Below are positions 1-8,206 of a stretch of 64,000 bases of DNA, piece by piece. A program made the position numbers and the translations under genes. The DNA is from Fictibacillus phosphorivorans. GTDB lineage: Bacteria > Bacillota > Bacilli > Bacillales > Fictibacillaceae. Where the stretch lies: assembly GCF_001619875.1 (NCBI RefSeq), contig NZ_LRFC01000037.1, forward strand, positions 207,257 to 271,256. The letters are read 5' to 3'. A model generated the notes under the pieces. The model was not told where the DNA came from and did no database searches. It worked only from the letters and a program-made list of their open reading frames with translations. The stretch's first letter is position 1, and the number at the start of each line of letters is the position of its first letter.

Positions 1-180
1 CGATAAAAAAAGTAAAGGAGAAAATTCCAAGTTTGTTTATTACGAACAGGCGATTCATTACCCTCTGCAAAATATACACCTTATCGCTCCTAACATAACA
101 CGACTTTTTAACCCTTATATTGTACCTTATTCCCTTTGAAAATGGTGAGATAGTTTCAAGTAATTGGGATATATTAGATG

Positions 181-208
181 TTGACAAGTACGGACTTTCG
201 TGTATAAT
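181..208 (+). promoter_or_regulatory. SigA-type promoter of a small RNA candidate
   Basis: TTGACA at 181-186 and TATAAT at 203-208 both match the vegetative consensus perfectly, with a 16-bp spacer. No good reading frame with a ribosome-binding site follows, but a structured segment and an intrinsic terminator do. Positions 1-180 before it show nothing I can assign. Confidence 0.75.
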
Positions 209-213
209 GGTGC

Positions 214-378
214 GTAAATGGGAGGTGTGGGTTGCTTAACTGACAAATCCTCATTTTTCGGGGGATCATATGTTCGTAATGAGGTTTTGCTGCATAGCCG
301 CACAGACATCTTTTGAACGTTTTAAAACATGTAATGGCTTACGCAGCGGAGGAACCAATAGGGCTTCTTCGCTTTTTT
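214..378 (+). ncRNA. Candidate free-standing small RNA of about 160 nt
   Basis: The segment lies between a perfect promoter (181-208) and an intrinsic terminator. The terminator arms are GCGGAGGA (346-353) and TTCTTCGC (365-372), an 8-bp stem with two G-U pairs, followed by six T (373-378). TGCGTAA at 211-217 is exactly complementary to TTACGCA at 339-345 and would close a long rod. Inside it, CCTCATT and AATGAGG can pair, as can GTGT/ACAC-type segments. The rod-with-bulges shape recalls 6S RNA, but I do not recognise the sequence and do not assign a family. It could instead be a leader of ytzE (start 497), although the terminator and a 120-bp gap argue against that. Confidence 0.55.
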
Positions 379-496
379 GTATATAGAATATTAAAAGAAG
401 ATTAAAATGATTGTAATACGTTATTCATATTTCATTAACTTTAAACTGGTATCATATAGTGTGTTAACAACTATCTAAATAACAAGGAGTGGTTTT

Positions 497-715
497 TTGA
501 GTCCTTCAACTGACAGAATGTTGAATCGTGTGAAAGCCCTGTATTTGTTTATTCGCAAGAAAGGTACTGTAACAACACGAGAACTAGTTGAAGAATTTGG
601 AACTACACAGCGCACCATCCAGAGAGATTTGAATGTTCTCTCTTACAACAATTTAGTAACAAGTCCTGCCCGAGGTATGTGGGAAACAACGGGAAAGAAA
701 GTTAAGGTTTCTTAA
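497..715 (+). CDS. ytzE: DeoR-type helix-turn-helix small protein (YtzE-like)
   Basis: This 72-residue protein is almost entirely a winged-helix DNA-binding domain of the DeoR type. The helix-turn-helix runs over about residues 24-48 and includes TRELVEEFGTTQRTIQRDL. It lacks the sugar-phosphate sensor domain of full DeoR regulators, so it is a stand-alone DNA-binding protein. The start is TTG at 497, set by AAGGAGTGG at 484-492. Its size and neighbourhood match B. subtilis YtzE, whose targets are unknown to me. It is transcribed alone and ends at a strong terminator. Confidence 0.8.
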   Translation: MSPSTDRMLNRVKALYLFIRKKGTVTTRELVEEFGTTQRTIQRDLNVLSYNNLVTSPARGMWETTGKKVKVS

Positions 716-762
716 ATAACAAATAAAGTTATAAAAAAAATACGGATAAGCATAAATAATAA

Positions 763-795
763 CCCCGCTATAAATGAATAGCGGGGATTTTTTTG
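763..795 (+). terminator. Intrinsic terminator after ytzE
   Basis: The arms CCCCGCTA (763-770) and TAGCGGGG (779-786) form an 8-bp perfect stem, followed by a T-rich run to 794. Confidence 0.9.
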
Positions 796-871
796 GCTTA
801 ATGTTCATGTAAGTCGTTTATACCTTTAAAAGATGCCATTTATAGTGACGTTTTGTTCTTATCAGCAAACT

Positions 872-1345
872 TTGTTGCTATTGGAAAGATTGATCTCCGT
901 TCCAGGCTACTCGCTTTCCTTGGTGCATGCGGTGAGCCACATTCTTACGTTTCACTCTTAAGTGTCTCACCTGCCCGCTTTCAAGGAAGTATCCTTGCTC
1001 CTGCGTCTACAAGTTAAGGCTAACGTAGCGAGCTTCCTCGTCGCATGTCTTGCGAGAAGCTTCTCAAGAAGTATCCTTGCTCCTGCGTCTACAAGTTAAG
1101 GCTAACGTAGCGAGCTTCCTCGTCGCATGCCTCGCGAGAAGCTTCTCAAGTGGTATCCTTGCTCCTGCGTCTACAAGTTAAGGCTAACGTAGCGAGCTTC
1201 CTCGTCGCTTGCCTCGCGAGAAGCTTCTCAAGTGGTATCCTTGCTCCTGCGTCTACAAGTTAAGGCTAACGTAGCGAGCTTCCTCGTCGCATGCCTCGCG
1301 AGAAGCTTCTCAAGTGGTAGGCACGCACCTTGCACTCCAATCATT
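872..1345. repeat. Dispersed intergenic repeat element, copy A
   Basis: The ends of this stretch match two other intergenic places in the window. Its left part (GGAAAGATTGATCTCC, TTCCAGGCTACTCGCTTTCC, then a block with GTGAGCCACATTCTTACG) is the reverse complement of the right part of 43497-43766. Its right part (GGCACGCACC, ACTCCAATCA) matches the end of 33981-34100. It contains no convincing gene. It fills the gap between convergent ytzE and the PRC-barrel gene. The centre is expanded by a tandem repeat (984-1320). Confidence 0.8.
984..1320. repeat. 82-bp tandem repeat, four copies
   Basis: The word TATCCTTGCTCCTGCGTC recurs with its first A at 991, 1073, 1155 and 1237, an exact 82-bp period. 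Copies are nearly identical and differ at a few sites (CATGTCTTGC, CATGCCTCGC, CTTGCCTCGC). Each unit carries AAGCTTCTC and AGCGAGCTTCCTCGTCGC, the GC-rich core seen in the dispersed repeat. The near-identity points to recent amplification. Confidence 0.95.
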
Positions 1346-1436
1346 AATCTTAGAAGACAACATTTGAAAGCAACCATCTACTAAAAAAGAGCGTTCTTAA
1401 ATAACCAACACTGATTTTATATCGTCCGCATAAGAA

Positions 1437-2081
1437 TTAAATTTCCTCAGCGCTGTTTTTCAAGAGCAGATCAGGTGTTCTTTCGATTTTCCACTCTTGG
1501 TTTGCCCAATCTGGTTTCCCAGACACAGGCATAAATTTATCGTCGTTGCCAAATAAGTTTTTCCAGAACCCTTCTGAGAGAGAAAATCCAATGACTTGCT
1601 GACGATCTGCATCAATAATTAGGTCTTTGATCTTTCCAATCTTTTCACCATCTTGATCAATCACAGACCAATCTTTTATCGTCCTAAAGGAATAACATTC
1701 TTTGGGTTCGTCTCTTTGCTGTTCGATCCCAGCGAATACTAGCTTGTCTTCATTAAAATCCTTTACCTGATGCCATGGAATGAAGAACGTATCTTTTGTG
1801 TAGCTCTCATTGGTTTCAGAATGAGCACTCCCTGTAAATGGTGTGTTCTGAGTACCAATCCCTGACGTCGCGGCAACCACTGTCTCCATATGCTTATCAG
1901 CCGGCACTTCTTCTCGTTGATTGCTGTAGTTTTCCATTGTATACGTAAAATAACATAGACGATGTTCATACATGTTAAATAGAATATCGTTAATTGTATG
2001 CTCAGTTTGTTCTGTTACATCTACATCTGCTGTTACATTTTGAGCTTTTACACCCACTAATTTTTCCGCAGATAATTTCAT
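1437..2081 (-). CDS. PRC-barrel domain protein
   Basis: This 214-residue protein has a clear PRC-barrel segment at about residues 131-175, containing TIKDWSVIDQDGEKIGKIKD. An N-terminal part (1-125) may hold a second, diverged barrel. PRC-barrels occur in RimM, in photosynthetic reaction centre subunit H and in many small stress-type proteins of spore formers; the role here is unknown. There is no signal peptide or membrane segment, so it should be cytoplasmic. AAAGGAG lies 10 bases before the ATG. It appears to be a single gene. Confidence 0.75.
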   Translation of the reverse strand: MKLSAEKLVGVKAQNVTADVDVTEQTEHTINDILFNMYEHRLCYFTYTMENYSNQREEVPADKHMETVVAATSGIGTQNTPFTGSAHSETNESYTKDTFFIPWHQVKDFNEDKLVFAGIEQQRDEPKECYSFRTIKDWSVIDQDGEKIGKIKDLIIDADRQQVIGFSLSEGFWKNLFGNDDKFMPVSGKPDWANQEWKIERTPDLLLKNSAEEI

Positions 2082-2122
2082 TGAGCGACATCTCCTTTTT
2101 ATTGGAAGATACCCCTTATAAA

Positions 2123-2851
2123 TTATTCAAAAACATCCTCTTTTAAAGACAGTAAGCTAAGTTCCTCTTCTGTTAATTCGCGGTACATTCCTAAATCCAG
2201 TGATTCATCTAGTTTTAATTGACCCATCTGAATTCTTTGCAGGTATACTACTTTTCTTCCGATTGCTTCAAACATTCGTTTTACTTGATGAAACTTTCCT
2301 TCTGTAATCGTAAGTTCGATCTCTGATTCATCTGTGTTATTCTGAAGCACCTTTAAATAAGCGGGCTTTGTTTTATATCCATCCTCCAAAATAACGCCTT
2401 CTTTGAAGGTGGCAAACGCATCATCAGGGATAGATCCATTTATTTTTGCAAAATATGTTTTGGGTACATGTTTTTTAGGAGAAAGCAAAGTATGAGCCAA
2501 CTGTCCATCATTGGTCAAAATTAATAATCCTTCAGTATCTATGTCAAGCCTTCCGACAGGAAATGGTTCAAAATTTTGGTCTTCCATGTAAAGCAGGTCT
2601 ACAACTGTTTCATGCCTGGTATCTTCAGTAGCAGAAATGACACCTTGAGGTTTGTTCATCATTAAGTAGATGAATTCTTTATATATAACCTCTTCTTCGT
2701 GAACCAATACGTGGTCTTTCTCCGGATCAGCTTGTGTTTTAGGGTCTTTTATTACGGAACCGTTCAACTTCACTGCACCTGATTTTAATAAGTGCTTTAC
2801 TTCTTTTCTGCTTCCATAGCCTGTATTTGACAACCATTTATCAATTCTCAT
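2123..2851 (-). CDS. RsuA/RluB-family rRNA pseudouridine synthase (YtzG-like)
   Basis: The protein isomerises a uridine in rRNA to pseudouridine. It opens with an S4 RNA-binding domain (residues 1-48, MRIDKWLSNTGYGSRKEV), followed by the synthase domain with the signature GRLDIDTEGLL at residues 100-110; D103 is the expected catalytic aspartate. Length (242) is normal for the family. I use the ATG at 2851, nine bases after GGAGG. A TTG three codons upstream abuts the Shine-Dalgarno and is unlikely. In B. subtilis the neighbour of ytgP is the similar ytzG. Confidence 0.88.
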   Translation of the reverse strand: MRIDKWLSNTGYGSRKEVKHLLKSGAVKLNGSVIKDPKTQADPEKDHVLVHEEEVIYKEFIYLMMNKPQGVISATEDTRHETVVDLLYMEDQNFEPFPVGRLDIDTEGLLILTNDGQLAHTLLSPKKHVPKTYFAKINGSIPDDAFATFKEGVILEDGYKTKPAYLKVLQNNTDESEIELTITEGKFHQVKRMFEAIGRKVVYLQRIQMGQLKLDESLDLGMYRELTEEELSLLSLKEDVFE

Positions 2852-2953
2852 AAATAACAACCTCCAGTAATGATCTATTTTTCCTATATTATTGTAAAAA
2901 ATTGATTGATTTTTGAAAAAACGGGGTAATTTAGTACTATAGGAGGAATTGGA

Positions 2954-3388
2954 ATGAAAAGGAAAATAGGTCTTTTAGCAACTGCACGAAAAAAAGCTTC
3001 AAACCCTTCGGCAGCAATAGATTTATACATAAGTCCTCTATTTGTAAAATCTGTTCAATACGCACAGCAGCATTATGATGATTTTTACTTCTTTAGTGCA
3101 AAAGAAGGTCTTTTAACGAGAGACAAATACATTGAACCGTATAATGTTTCCATCAAAAATTTTTCTGCATCTGAAAAACGGGAGTGGGCTCAAAAAGTTA
3201 TTCAAGATCTTGAACACTATCATAAGCCCTCACAATGTAAAATCTTTATTCATGGTGGTTGGGTATACCGTGAATTCTTGCAGCCAGAACTAGAGAAAGC
3301 AGGATTTCAATTTGAAGTTCCACTCGAAGGCTACAGCATTGGAAATCAACTAAAATGGTACGATGAACAAAATCCCGTTAAAAAATAA
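2954..3388 (+). CDS. DUF6884 family protein
   Basis: This 144-residue protein fits the DUF6884 pattern. It has an N-terminal strand (KIGLLATARKKAS), a conserved LYISPLFVKSVQYA segment, FYFFSAKEGLL, the EPYN motif, and a C-terminal VPLEGYSIGNQLKWY motif. Biochemical function is not established to my knowledge; relatives sit in nucleotide- or DNA-modification settings. AGGAGGA lies about 10 bases before the ATG. It is divergent from the pseudouridine synthase gene and convergent with murJ, sharing a terminator hairpin. Confidence 0.7.
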   Translation: MKRKIGLLATARKKASNPSAAIDLYISPLFVKSVQYAQQHYDDFYFFSAKEGLLTRDKYIEPYNVSIKNFSASEKREWAQKVIQDLEHYHKPSQCKIFIHGGWVYREFLQPELEKAGFQFEVPLEGYSIGNQLKWYDEQNPVKK

Positions 3389-3405
3389 CATCACATCACC
3401 GCAAT

Positions 3406-3440
3406 AAAAAGAAGGCTCTCTATCAGCCTTCTTTTTATTT
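3406..3440. terminator. Bidirectional terminator
   Basis: GAAGGCT (3411-3417) pairs with AGCCTTC (3425-3431), flanked by an A run and a T run. It can stop both the DUF6884 gene (+) and murJ (-). Confidence 0.85.
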
Positions 3441-3442
3441 TC

Positions 3443-5047
3443 CTATTTTCTGCGTTTCAAAAAAGGGATACGGTCTCCTAAAATTATATTTAACAATCCT
3501 GAACGGTAGCTTAGGAAAACATAGACCGCTCCTCCTGTAAGAATACCTGCTGTCAGTTTAATGATCGTATCTAGTCTTGTTTCTGAATCACCTAAAAGAT
3601 TAGATACTCCCATAACAGCTACGGCCATTGCTGCGCAAAATAAAGAAATAAGTACTGTTCTGCGATAAACCCATTTAAATGAAAAGCCGCTGTATTTTTT
3701 TACGATATACAGGTTAAACAAGATAGAAAGAGTATAACCAATATCTGTTGCAATTACTGAACCTGTTCCCCCAAACAGCAATAACAATGGCTTGTTCAGA
3801 AGAAGTTTTGCAAGAAAACCCGCTGACAAACTGATAAATGCGTATCGCTGCTGGTTCAGACCTTGCAGAATGGCTGCTGTTACCGTGAACATCGCAAACC
3901 ATAACGCTGTTGGCGCGTACCATTGAAGATAATAACCGCCTGTATCCATGGAAGACATCCCAAAGAGTGCTCCGTATGCCGGATAAGCAAGAACCGTTAA
4001 TCCAATCGCTGCTGGTGCGGTTAGAAACAACACCATTTGGAAGGTTTGTGTAATCTGCTTATGAAGCACTTCTTCGTTATTTTGTGTGAATGATTTCGTT
4101 ATAACTGGAATCAGCGTCAGTGCTAAAGCTGTTGCTAGGGAAACCGGAATCATAACAAGTTTATGTGCAATCTGTGTAATGATCGCAAATACTGCTTCCG
4201 CTTTATCTTGCGTATAATCCATACTTTTCAGTGTCTTTACGATTGTGAACTGGTCCACCATCTGATAAAGGGGAATCGCAAGGCCAACTGCTACAAATGG
4301 AATCGCGTATTTAATCGTTTCTTTATAAATATCTGCTAATGAAATATCTGCAACTGACTTACTTTGGTCATACATCTTTTTTAGATGCGGCTTTCGCTTT
4401 ACCCAGTACCAGATCAGAACAATCAGACCTGCAACTGCACCAAGGGTTGCAGCAAAGGTAGAGAGTGCTACAGCTGTTGTTATATCACCATCTAATAAAT
4501 GGATTACAACATAACTACCTACAAGAATAAACACGATCCGTACGATCTGCTCGACAACTTGTGAAACAGCTGTAGGTCCCATCGACTGAAAACCTTGAAA
4601 ATATCCGCGGATCAAGCTCATCGATGGTACGATAATTAAAGCTGTACTCACCATGCGGATAACTAACGTAATGTCATCTATGCTATTTCCTTGTCCGCCT
4701 TTTTCACTAATGATTTGTTGAGCTAGAACAGGCGCTAACATATAAAGAATAATAAATGCCAGAGTTCCTGTTAGGGTCATAACGAGCAAACCGGATTTCA
4801 GAAGTTTTCTGCCTGTTGCGTAATCTCCAAGAGCATTGTATTTAGATACGAATTTAGAAACAGCAAGCGGAACTCCCATTGTGGAAATGCTAAGTAATAT
4901 GGTATATGGAATATAAGCATAGCCATATAGAGCCATACCTTGTTCATCTACTAGATTTGTAAATGGAATAACAAAGATCAATCCGATGAATTTAGAAAAA
5001 AATGTTGCAGCGGATAAGATCAATGTTCCACGAAGTAATCGAGACAA
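3443..5047 (-). CDS. murJ: Lipid II flippase MurJ (YtgP), MOP superfamily
   Basis: This 534-residue, polytopic membrane protein (about 14 hydrophobic segments) belongs to the polysaccharide-export branch of the MOP superfamily. B. subtilis YtgP is the MurJ-type flippase that moves lipid II across the membrane for peptidoglycan synthesis. Features seen are the N-terminal LLRGTLILSAATFFSKFIG, the FVIPFTNLV loop, and IIVPSMSLIRGYFQGFQ in the middle. The start is TTG at 5047, ten bases after TAGGAG. Flanking ytzG-like and ytfP genes match the B. subtilis order. SpoVB and other paralogues share the fold, so the symbol rests on synteny. Confidence 0.85.
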   Translation of the reverse strand: MSRLLRGTLILSAATFFSKFIGLIFVIPFTNLVDEQGMALYGYAYIPYTILLSISTMGVPLAVSKFVSKYNALGDYATGRKLLKSGLLVMTLTGTLAFIILYMLAPVLAQQIISEKGGQGNSIDDITLVIRMVSTALIIVPSMSLIRGYFQGFQSMGPTAVSQVVEQIVRIVFILVGSYVVIHLLDGDITTAVALSTFAATLGAVAGLIVLIWYWVKRKPHLKKMYDQSKSVADISLADIYKETIKYAIPFVAVGLAIPLYQMVDQFTIVKTLKSMDYTQDKAEAVFAIITQIAHKLVMIPVSLATALALTLIPVITKSFTQNNEEVLHKQITQTFQMVLFLTAPAAIGLTVLAYPAYGALFGMSSMDTGGYYLQWYAPTALWFAMFTVTAAILQGLNQQRYAFISLSAGFLAKLLLNKPLLLLFGGTGSVIATDIGYTLSILFNLYIVKKYSGFSFKWVYRRTVLISLFCAAMAVAVMGVSNLLGDSETRLDTIIKLTAGILTGGAVYVFLSYRSGLLNIILGDRIPFLKRRK

Positions 5048-5307
5048 CTATTTTCAGCTCCTACTAATCATCTAAATAAAATTTGCCCGACTGCTGATGT
5101 TTCCGTCAGGCTTAACCTAGTCTTTAATTCTTATTGACGTAAAACGCCAAAAACATTATTGATATTGTATCACATAAAAAGAAGATGTTACCTCATTTAA
5201 CTTTTTGCAAAAAAGTAAGGATTATGAAAAGCATAGTCTTTTTCAATAAGCTATGCTATTGTATGAAATGATTTTTAGACTTGAACGTTTAAGAAAGTTG
5301 GGATTGT

Positions 5308-6570
5308 ATGATTTATGACTGTATCGTGATTGGCGGTGGCCCTTCAGGTCTTATGGCCAGTGTTGGAGCTGCTTCGAACGGAGCTTCTGTTCTTCTTATT
5401 GATAAGGGAGAAAAACTGGGGCGGAAACTTGCAATTTCAGGTGGCGGACGCTGCAATGTCACGAACCGCCTGCCTGTTGAAGAGATCATTAAACACATAC
5501 CTGGAAACGGCCGTTTTTTATATAGTGCATTTTCGGTTTTTAATAATGAAGATATTATCAATTTTTTTGAGGGACTCGGCATCCAGCTGAAAGAAGAGGA
5601 CCACGGCAGAATGTTTCCTGTCTCAAACAAAGCGACAGATGTAGTTGCTGCTCTTTTACAAAGAATTAAACAACTTGGTGTTCAGATTCGGACAAACACA
5701 CCTGTAAAAACCGTACATTATGGAGATGAGCTACATGAGATCATCCTGCAGAATGGTGAGACACTTCAAACAAAGTCTATCGTTATCGCGGTTGGTGGAA
5801 AATCTGTTCCGCATACAGGCTCTACTGGAGACGGATACGCGTGGGCAAAGAAAGCAGGGCATACGATCACTGAACTGTACCCGACCGAGGTTCCAATCAC
5901 TTCAAATGAACTGTTTATCAAACAAAAAACACTGCAGGGAATCTCTTTGCGAAATGTTGCCCTTTCTGTTTGGAACCCAAAAGGAAAACTGATTAAAGCT
6001 CATCAAATGGACATGATTTTTACCCATTTTGGCGTTTCAGGACCAGCTGCATTACGTTGCAGCCAATACGTAGTAAAGGCGCTAAAGAAATTTGATGTTC
6101 CTTCTATTGAGATGAGAATTGATTCTTTTCCCGATGAAAATGAAGAATCACTTCTAACGATCTTGCAGCAAAAGGTTGATGCAGAACCTAAAAAGGCATT
6201 TAAAAATGTACTTAAAGGCCTCTTGCCTGAAAAGTTTCTCCACTTTTTAATTGAGAGAGCTGAGATTGATGGTGACTCAACAGCCGACCAAGTTCCTAAA
6301 CAAGCACTGCGGCAGTTAACTGTTCAAATGAAAAGTTTTTCATTTACAGTCAATGGAACATTATCGATCGAAAAAGCTTTCGTAACAGGCGGTGGTGTTT
6401 CTGTAAAAGAAATCGCTCCTCAGACGATGGCATCAAAGAAACAAGAAGGGCTATTCTTCTGCGGAGAAATTCTAGATCTCCACGGCTACACGGGCGGCTA
6501 CAATATCACAGTTGCATTTGTGACCGGAAACATCGCAGGAACAAACGCAGCTTATCATGCATTGAGCTAG
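5308..6570 (+). CDS. ytfP: FAD-dependent oxidoreductase, HI0933/BaiN family (YtfP)
   Basis: This is a flavoprotein of 420 residues. The N-terminal Rossmann motif VIGGGPSG (residues 7-14) binds FAD, followed by the family signature around [13 protein letters not shown]-terminal [15 protein letters not shown] closes the flavin site. The HI0933 family includes proteins annotated as aminoacetone oxidase or NAD(P)/FAD oxidoreductase; the natural substrate is not settled. The ATG at 5308 has only a weak Shine-Dalgarno. Downstream it faces cse60 across a 500-bp gap filled by phased repeats. Confidence 0.85.
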   Translation: MIYDCIVIGGGPSGLMASVGAASNGASVLLIDKGEKLGRKLAISGGGRCNVTNRLPVEEIIKHIPGNGRFLYSAFSVFNNEDIINFFEGLGIQLKEEDHGRMFPVSNKATDVVAALLQRIKQLGVQIRTNTPVKTVHYGDELHEIILQNGETLQTKSIVIAVGGKSVPHTGSTGDGYAWAKKAGHTITELYPTEVPITSNELFIKQKTLQGISLRNVALSVWNPKGKLIKAHQMDMIFTHFGVSGPAALRCSQYVVKALKKFDVPSIEMRIDSFPDENEESLLTILQQKVDAEPKKAFKNVLKGLLPEKFLHFLIERAEIDGDSTADQVPKQALRQLTVQMKSFSFTVNGTLSIEKAFVTGGGVSVKEIAPQTMASKKQEGLFFCGEILDLHGYTGGYNITVAFVTGNIAGTNAAYHALS

Positions 6571-6583
6571 TGTCTTACTTGAA

Positions 6584-6622
6584 AACAGAGGACGTGATCC
6601 ATTTTTGGGTCACGTCCATTTA
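6584..6622 (+). terminator. Hairpin after ytfP, weak terminator
   Basis: GGACGTGA (6590-6597) and TCACGTCC (6610-6617) form a perfect 8-bp stem, but the following tract (ATTTACG) is only slightly T-rich. Confidence 0.5.
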
Positions 6623-6720
6623 CGTAATGTGTTTTAATGTACAATCGAGGAGTTCGCGTAAATAGCTGCTTCAGTGTTGTAATGCTTACTTATGCTGTGA
6701 AAGAGTGGAATCGTACGAAA

Positions 6721-6813
6721 GTGGACAGTAAATCAGCGAAAGTGGACAGTAAAACTCAATAAGTGGACAGTATTTTCGTAAAAGTGGATAGTATTTTCGT
6801 AAAAGTCGACAGT
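6721..6813. repeat. Phased short repeat array, 21-bp period (GTGGACAG type)
   Basis: The motif AAGTGGACAGTA recurs with its GTGG at 6721, 6742, 6763, 6784 and 6805, an exact 21-bp step; the last two copies vary (GTGGATAG, GTCGACAG). The sequence between motifs is A/T-rich and only partly conserved. It is non-coding and lies between convergent ytfP and cse60. Confidence 0.95.
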
Positions 6814-6869
6814 AAGCACGTTACAGACGTCAGTAAATGAAAGCAGTATTTTTGTTGATGACGGTTATC

Positions 6870-6990
6870 TGTCCAATTGGTGAGAGAATCTGTCCGATTA
6901 GAAGATTAATCTGTCGGATTGGTCACATATTCTGTCCAATCTACAATATAATCTGTCCGATTCAGCCGATAATCTGTCCAATTCAGATTC
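6870..6990. repeat. Phased short repeat array, 21-bp period (CTGTCCRAT type)
   Basis: The motif ATCTGTCCRATT recurs with its CTG at 6870, 6891, 6912, 6933, 6954 and 6975, an exact 21-bp step over six copies. The core CTGTCC is the reverse complement of the GGACAG core of the array at 6721-6813, so the two arrays face each other. The heptad-like peptide that can be read through it (repeated CPI) is a by-product of the period. Confidence 0.95.
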
Positions 6991-7064
6991 ACCACCTCCC
7001 GCCACGCAAATTCCCGGAGTGTCTGTACACCACCCAAACGACTGCGCACACAAACAACTTTATC

Positions 7065-7253
7065 CTATTTTTTATAAATAATCATCGCAGAAAAGGAAAA
7101 CATTGTCTCATCCTCAGAATGAACGTTATCACAGACCGCTATCTGATACTTTATATCTACTATCTTTTCTGGAGGAATCACACTCAAGAATTCGTTCACA
7201 CTCTCCTCTAAGTCATCTTCATGATCTTCGTCAAAAATCTTCACTTGAATCAT
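7065..7253 (-). CDS. cse60: Sporulation protein Cse60
   Basis: This small acidic protein of 62 residues starts MIQVKIFDEDHEDDLEES and ends FSFSAMIIYKK, matching the length and both ends of B. subtilis Cse60 (YteV). That gene is expressed in the mother cell under SigE; its molecular role is unknown. The ATG at 7253 lies nine bases after GGAGG, whereas an ATG three codons upstream overlaps it. ytfP and cse60 are near neighbours in B. subtilis too. Confidence 0.8.
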   Translation of the reverse strand: MIQVKIFDEDHEDDLEESVNEFLSVIPPEKIVDIKYQIAVCDNVHSEDETMFSFSAMIIYKK

Positions 7254-7342
7254 AAAAAGCATCCTCCTTTAGCCTAGAGATTTTGTTCTCCTTTCGGCTT
7301 TAGAGGATGCTTTTCCTTTGTTGGGATTTGACTAGTTTTGTC

Positions 7343-7978
7343 TTACAGATTTTCGAGCGCTGTCTGAATAGGAGTTTCGCCTTCAATCAGTTCAAAGACT
7401 TGGTGGCTGACCCTTTCATTTCCAAGACATAAAGCAATCGTTCTTGCCACGTCAGCACGCGGAATAGAACCCTGCTCATTTAATTTTTTCTTGGCTTGAA
7501 TCAAGCCCATGCCCTCTTCGTCTGTTAGTGCGCCGGGACGAAGAATCGTATAATTTAATGAGCTCTCCAAAAGCACGTTATCCGCTTTTCTTTTCGCTTC
7601 TAAATAATGCTGCAAGCCTTCTGGACCTTTTTCTGGAGTATCTGCACCAATTGAACTTACCATAATAAATTGGTTCAGATGGTGTTTTTCAGCTAGATCA
7701 ATGGACTTTACAGCACCTTCATAGTCCACTGCGTCTGTTTTTTCCGGACCTGTATGGCCTCCGGATCCAGCTGTGAAAATGACCGTATCAATGTCTTTAA
7801 ACACATGTTCGAAGTCCTGTTCTAAGTCTCCTAAGACAGCCTCAATATTTGGATGCTGAAAATGCTCTTGCTGATCTTCTTTTCTAACCATCGCTTTCAC
7901 GGAGTGACCTTGTTCCGCGAGTATATTGCAAGTTAACTTACCAATATTACCGTTTGCTCCGATTACAAGTATATTCAA
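7343..7978 (-). CDS. NAD(P)-binding atypical SDR (YhfK-like)
   Basis: This 211-residue protein has the Rossmann signature VIGANGNIG at residues 4-12, the TVIFTAGS segment and a VSSIGAD strand typical of atypical short-chain dehydrogenases that reduce or bind NAD(P). B. subtilis YhfK is a good match in length and layout. Substrate unknown; many relatives act as redox sensors or flavin/biliverdin reductases. The start is TTG at 7978, ten bases after AGGAG. Single gene. Confidence 0.8.
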   Translation of the reverse strand: MNILVIGANGNIGKLTCNILAEQGHSVKAMVRKEDQQEHFQHPNIEAVLGDLEQDFEHVFKDIDTVIFTAGSGGHTGPEKTDAVDYEGAVKSIDLAEKHHLNQFIMVSSIGADTPEKGPEGLQHYLEAKRKADNVLLESSLNYTILRPGALTDEEGMGLIQAKKKLNEQGSIPRADVARTIALCLGNERVSHQVFELIEGETPIQTALENL

Positions 7979-8179
7979 TACCTACCCACTCCTTCTTTTT
8001 CTCTACTTATGTAGTGTTTCACGAATTAGGAAATGTAAAACATGTTGTGGTGTGTGCAAGTGTAAATTGTATGCTTACCTATGCCTCCTGAAAGGTACAT
8101 TTATTTTTCATATAAGTGTATTTGTTTCAAGTTAATATTCTCCGTTTACAAAACATGAATCTAGTATTTAAAAAAAACA

Positions 8180-8206
8180 AAAAAACCGCTGGAAATCGCG
8201 GCTTTT
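8180..8206 (-). terminator. Intrinsic terminator of the GGDEF/EAL gene
   Basis: CCGC (8186-8189) and GCGG (8198-8201) form a short stem with a T run on the minus-strand side (8176-8185 in A). Confidence 0.6.

Noticed and set aside
214..378. 6S RNA assignment for the small RNA candidate
   Set aside because: The rod-like fold is suggestive, but I could not recognise the 6S central bubble or product-RNA template sequence, so no family is claimed.
984..1320. 82-bp repeats as an insertion sequence or CRISPR
   Set aside because: There is no transposase frame, the units are identical throughout including the part that would be a spacer, and they lie in a known-looking intergenic repeat.
6837..7211. 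Open frame of 124 codons with repeated CPI heptads
   Set aside because: The heptads come from the 21-bp step of the DNA repeat; there is no ribosome-binding site, and the frame runs into the cse60 gene on the other strand.
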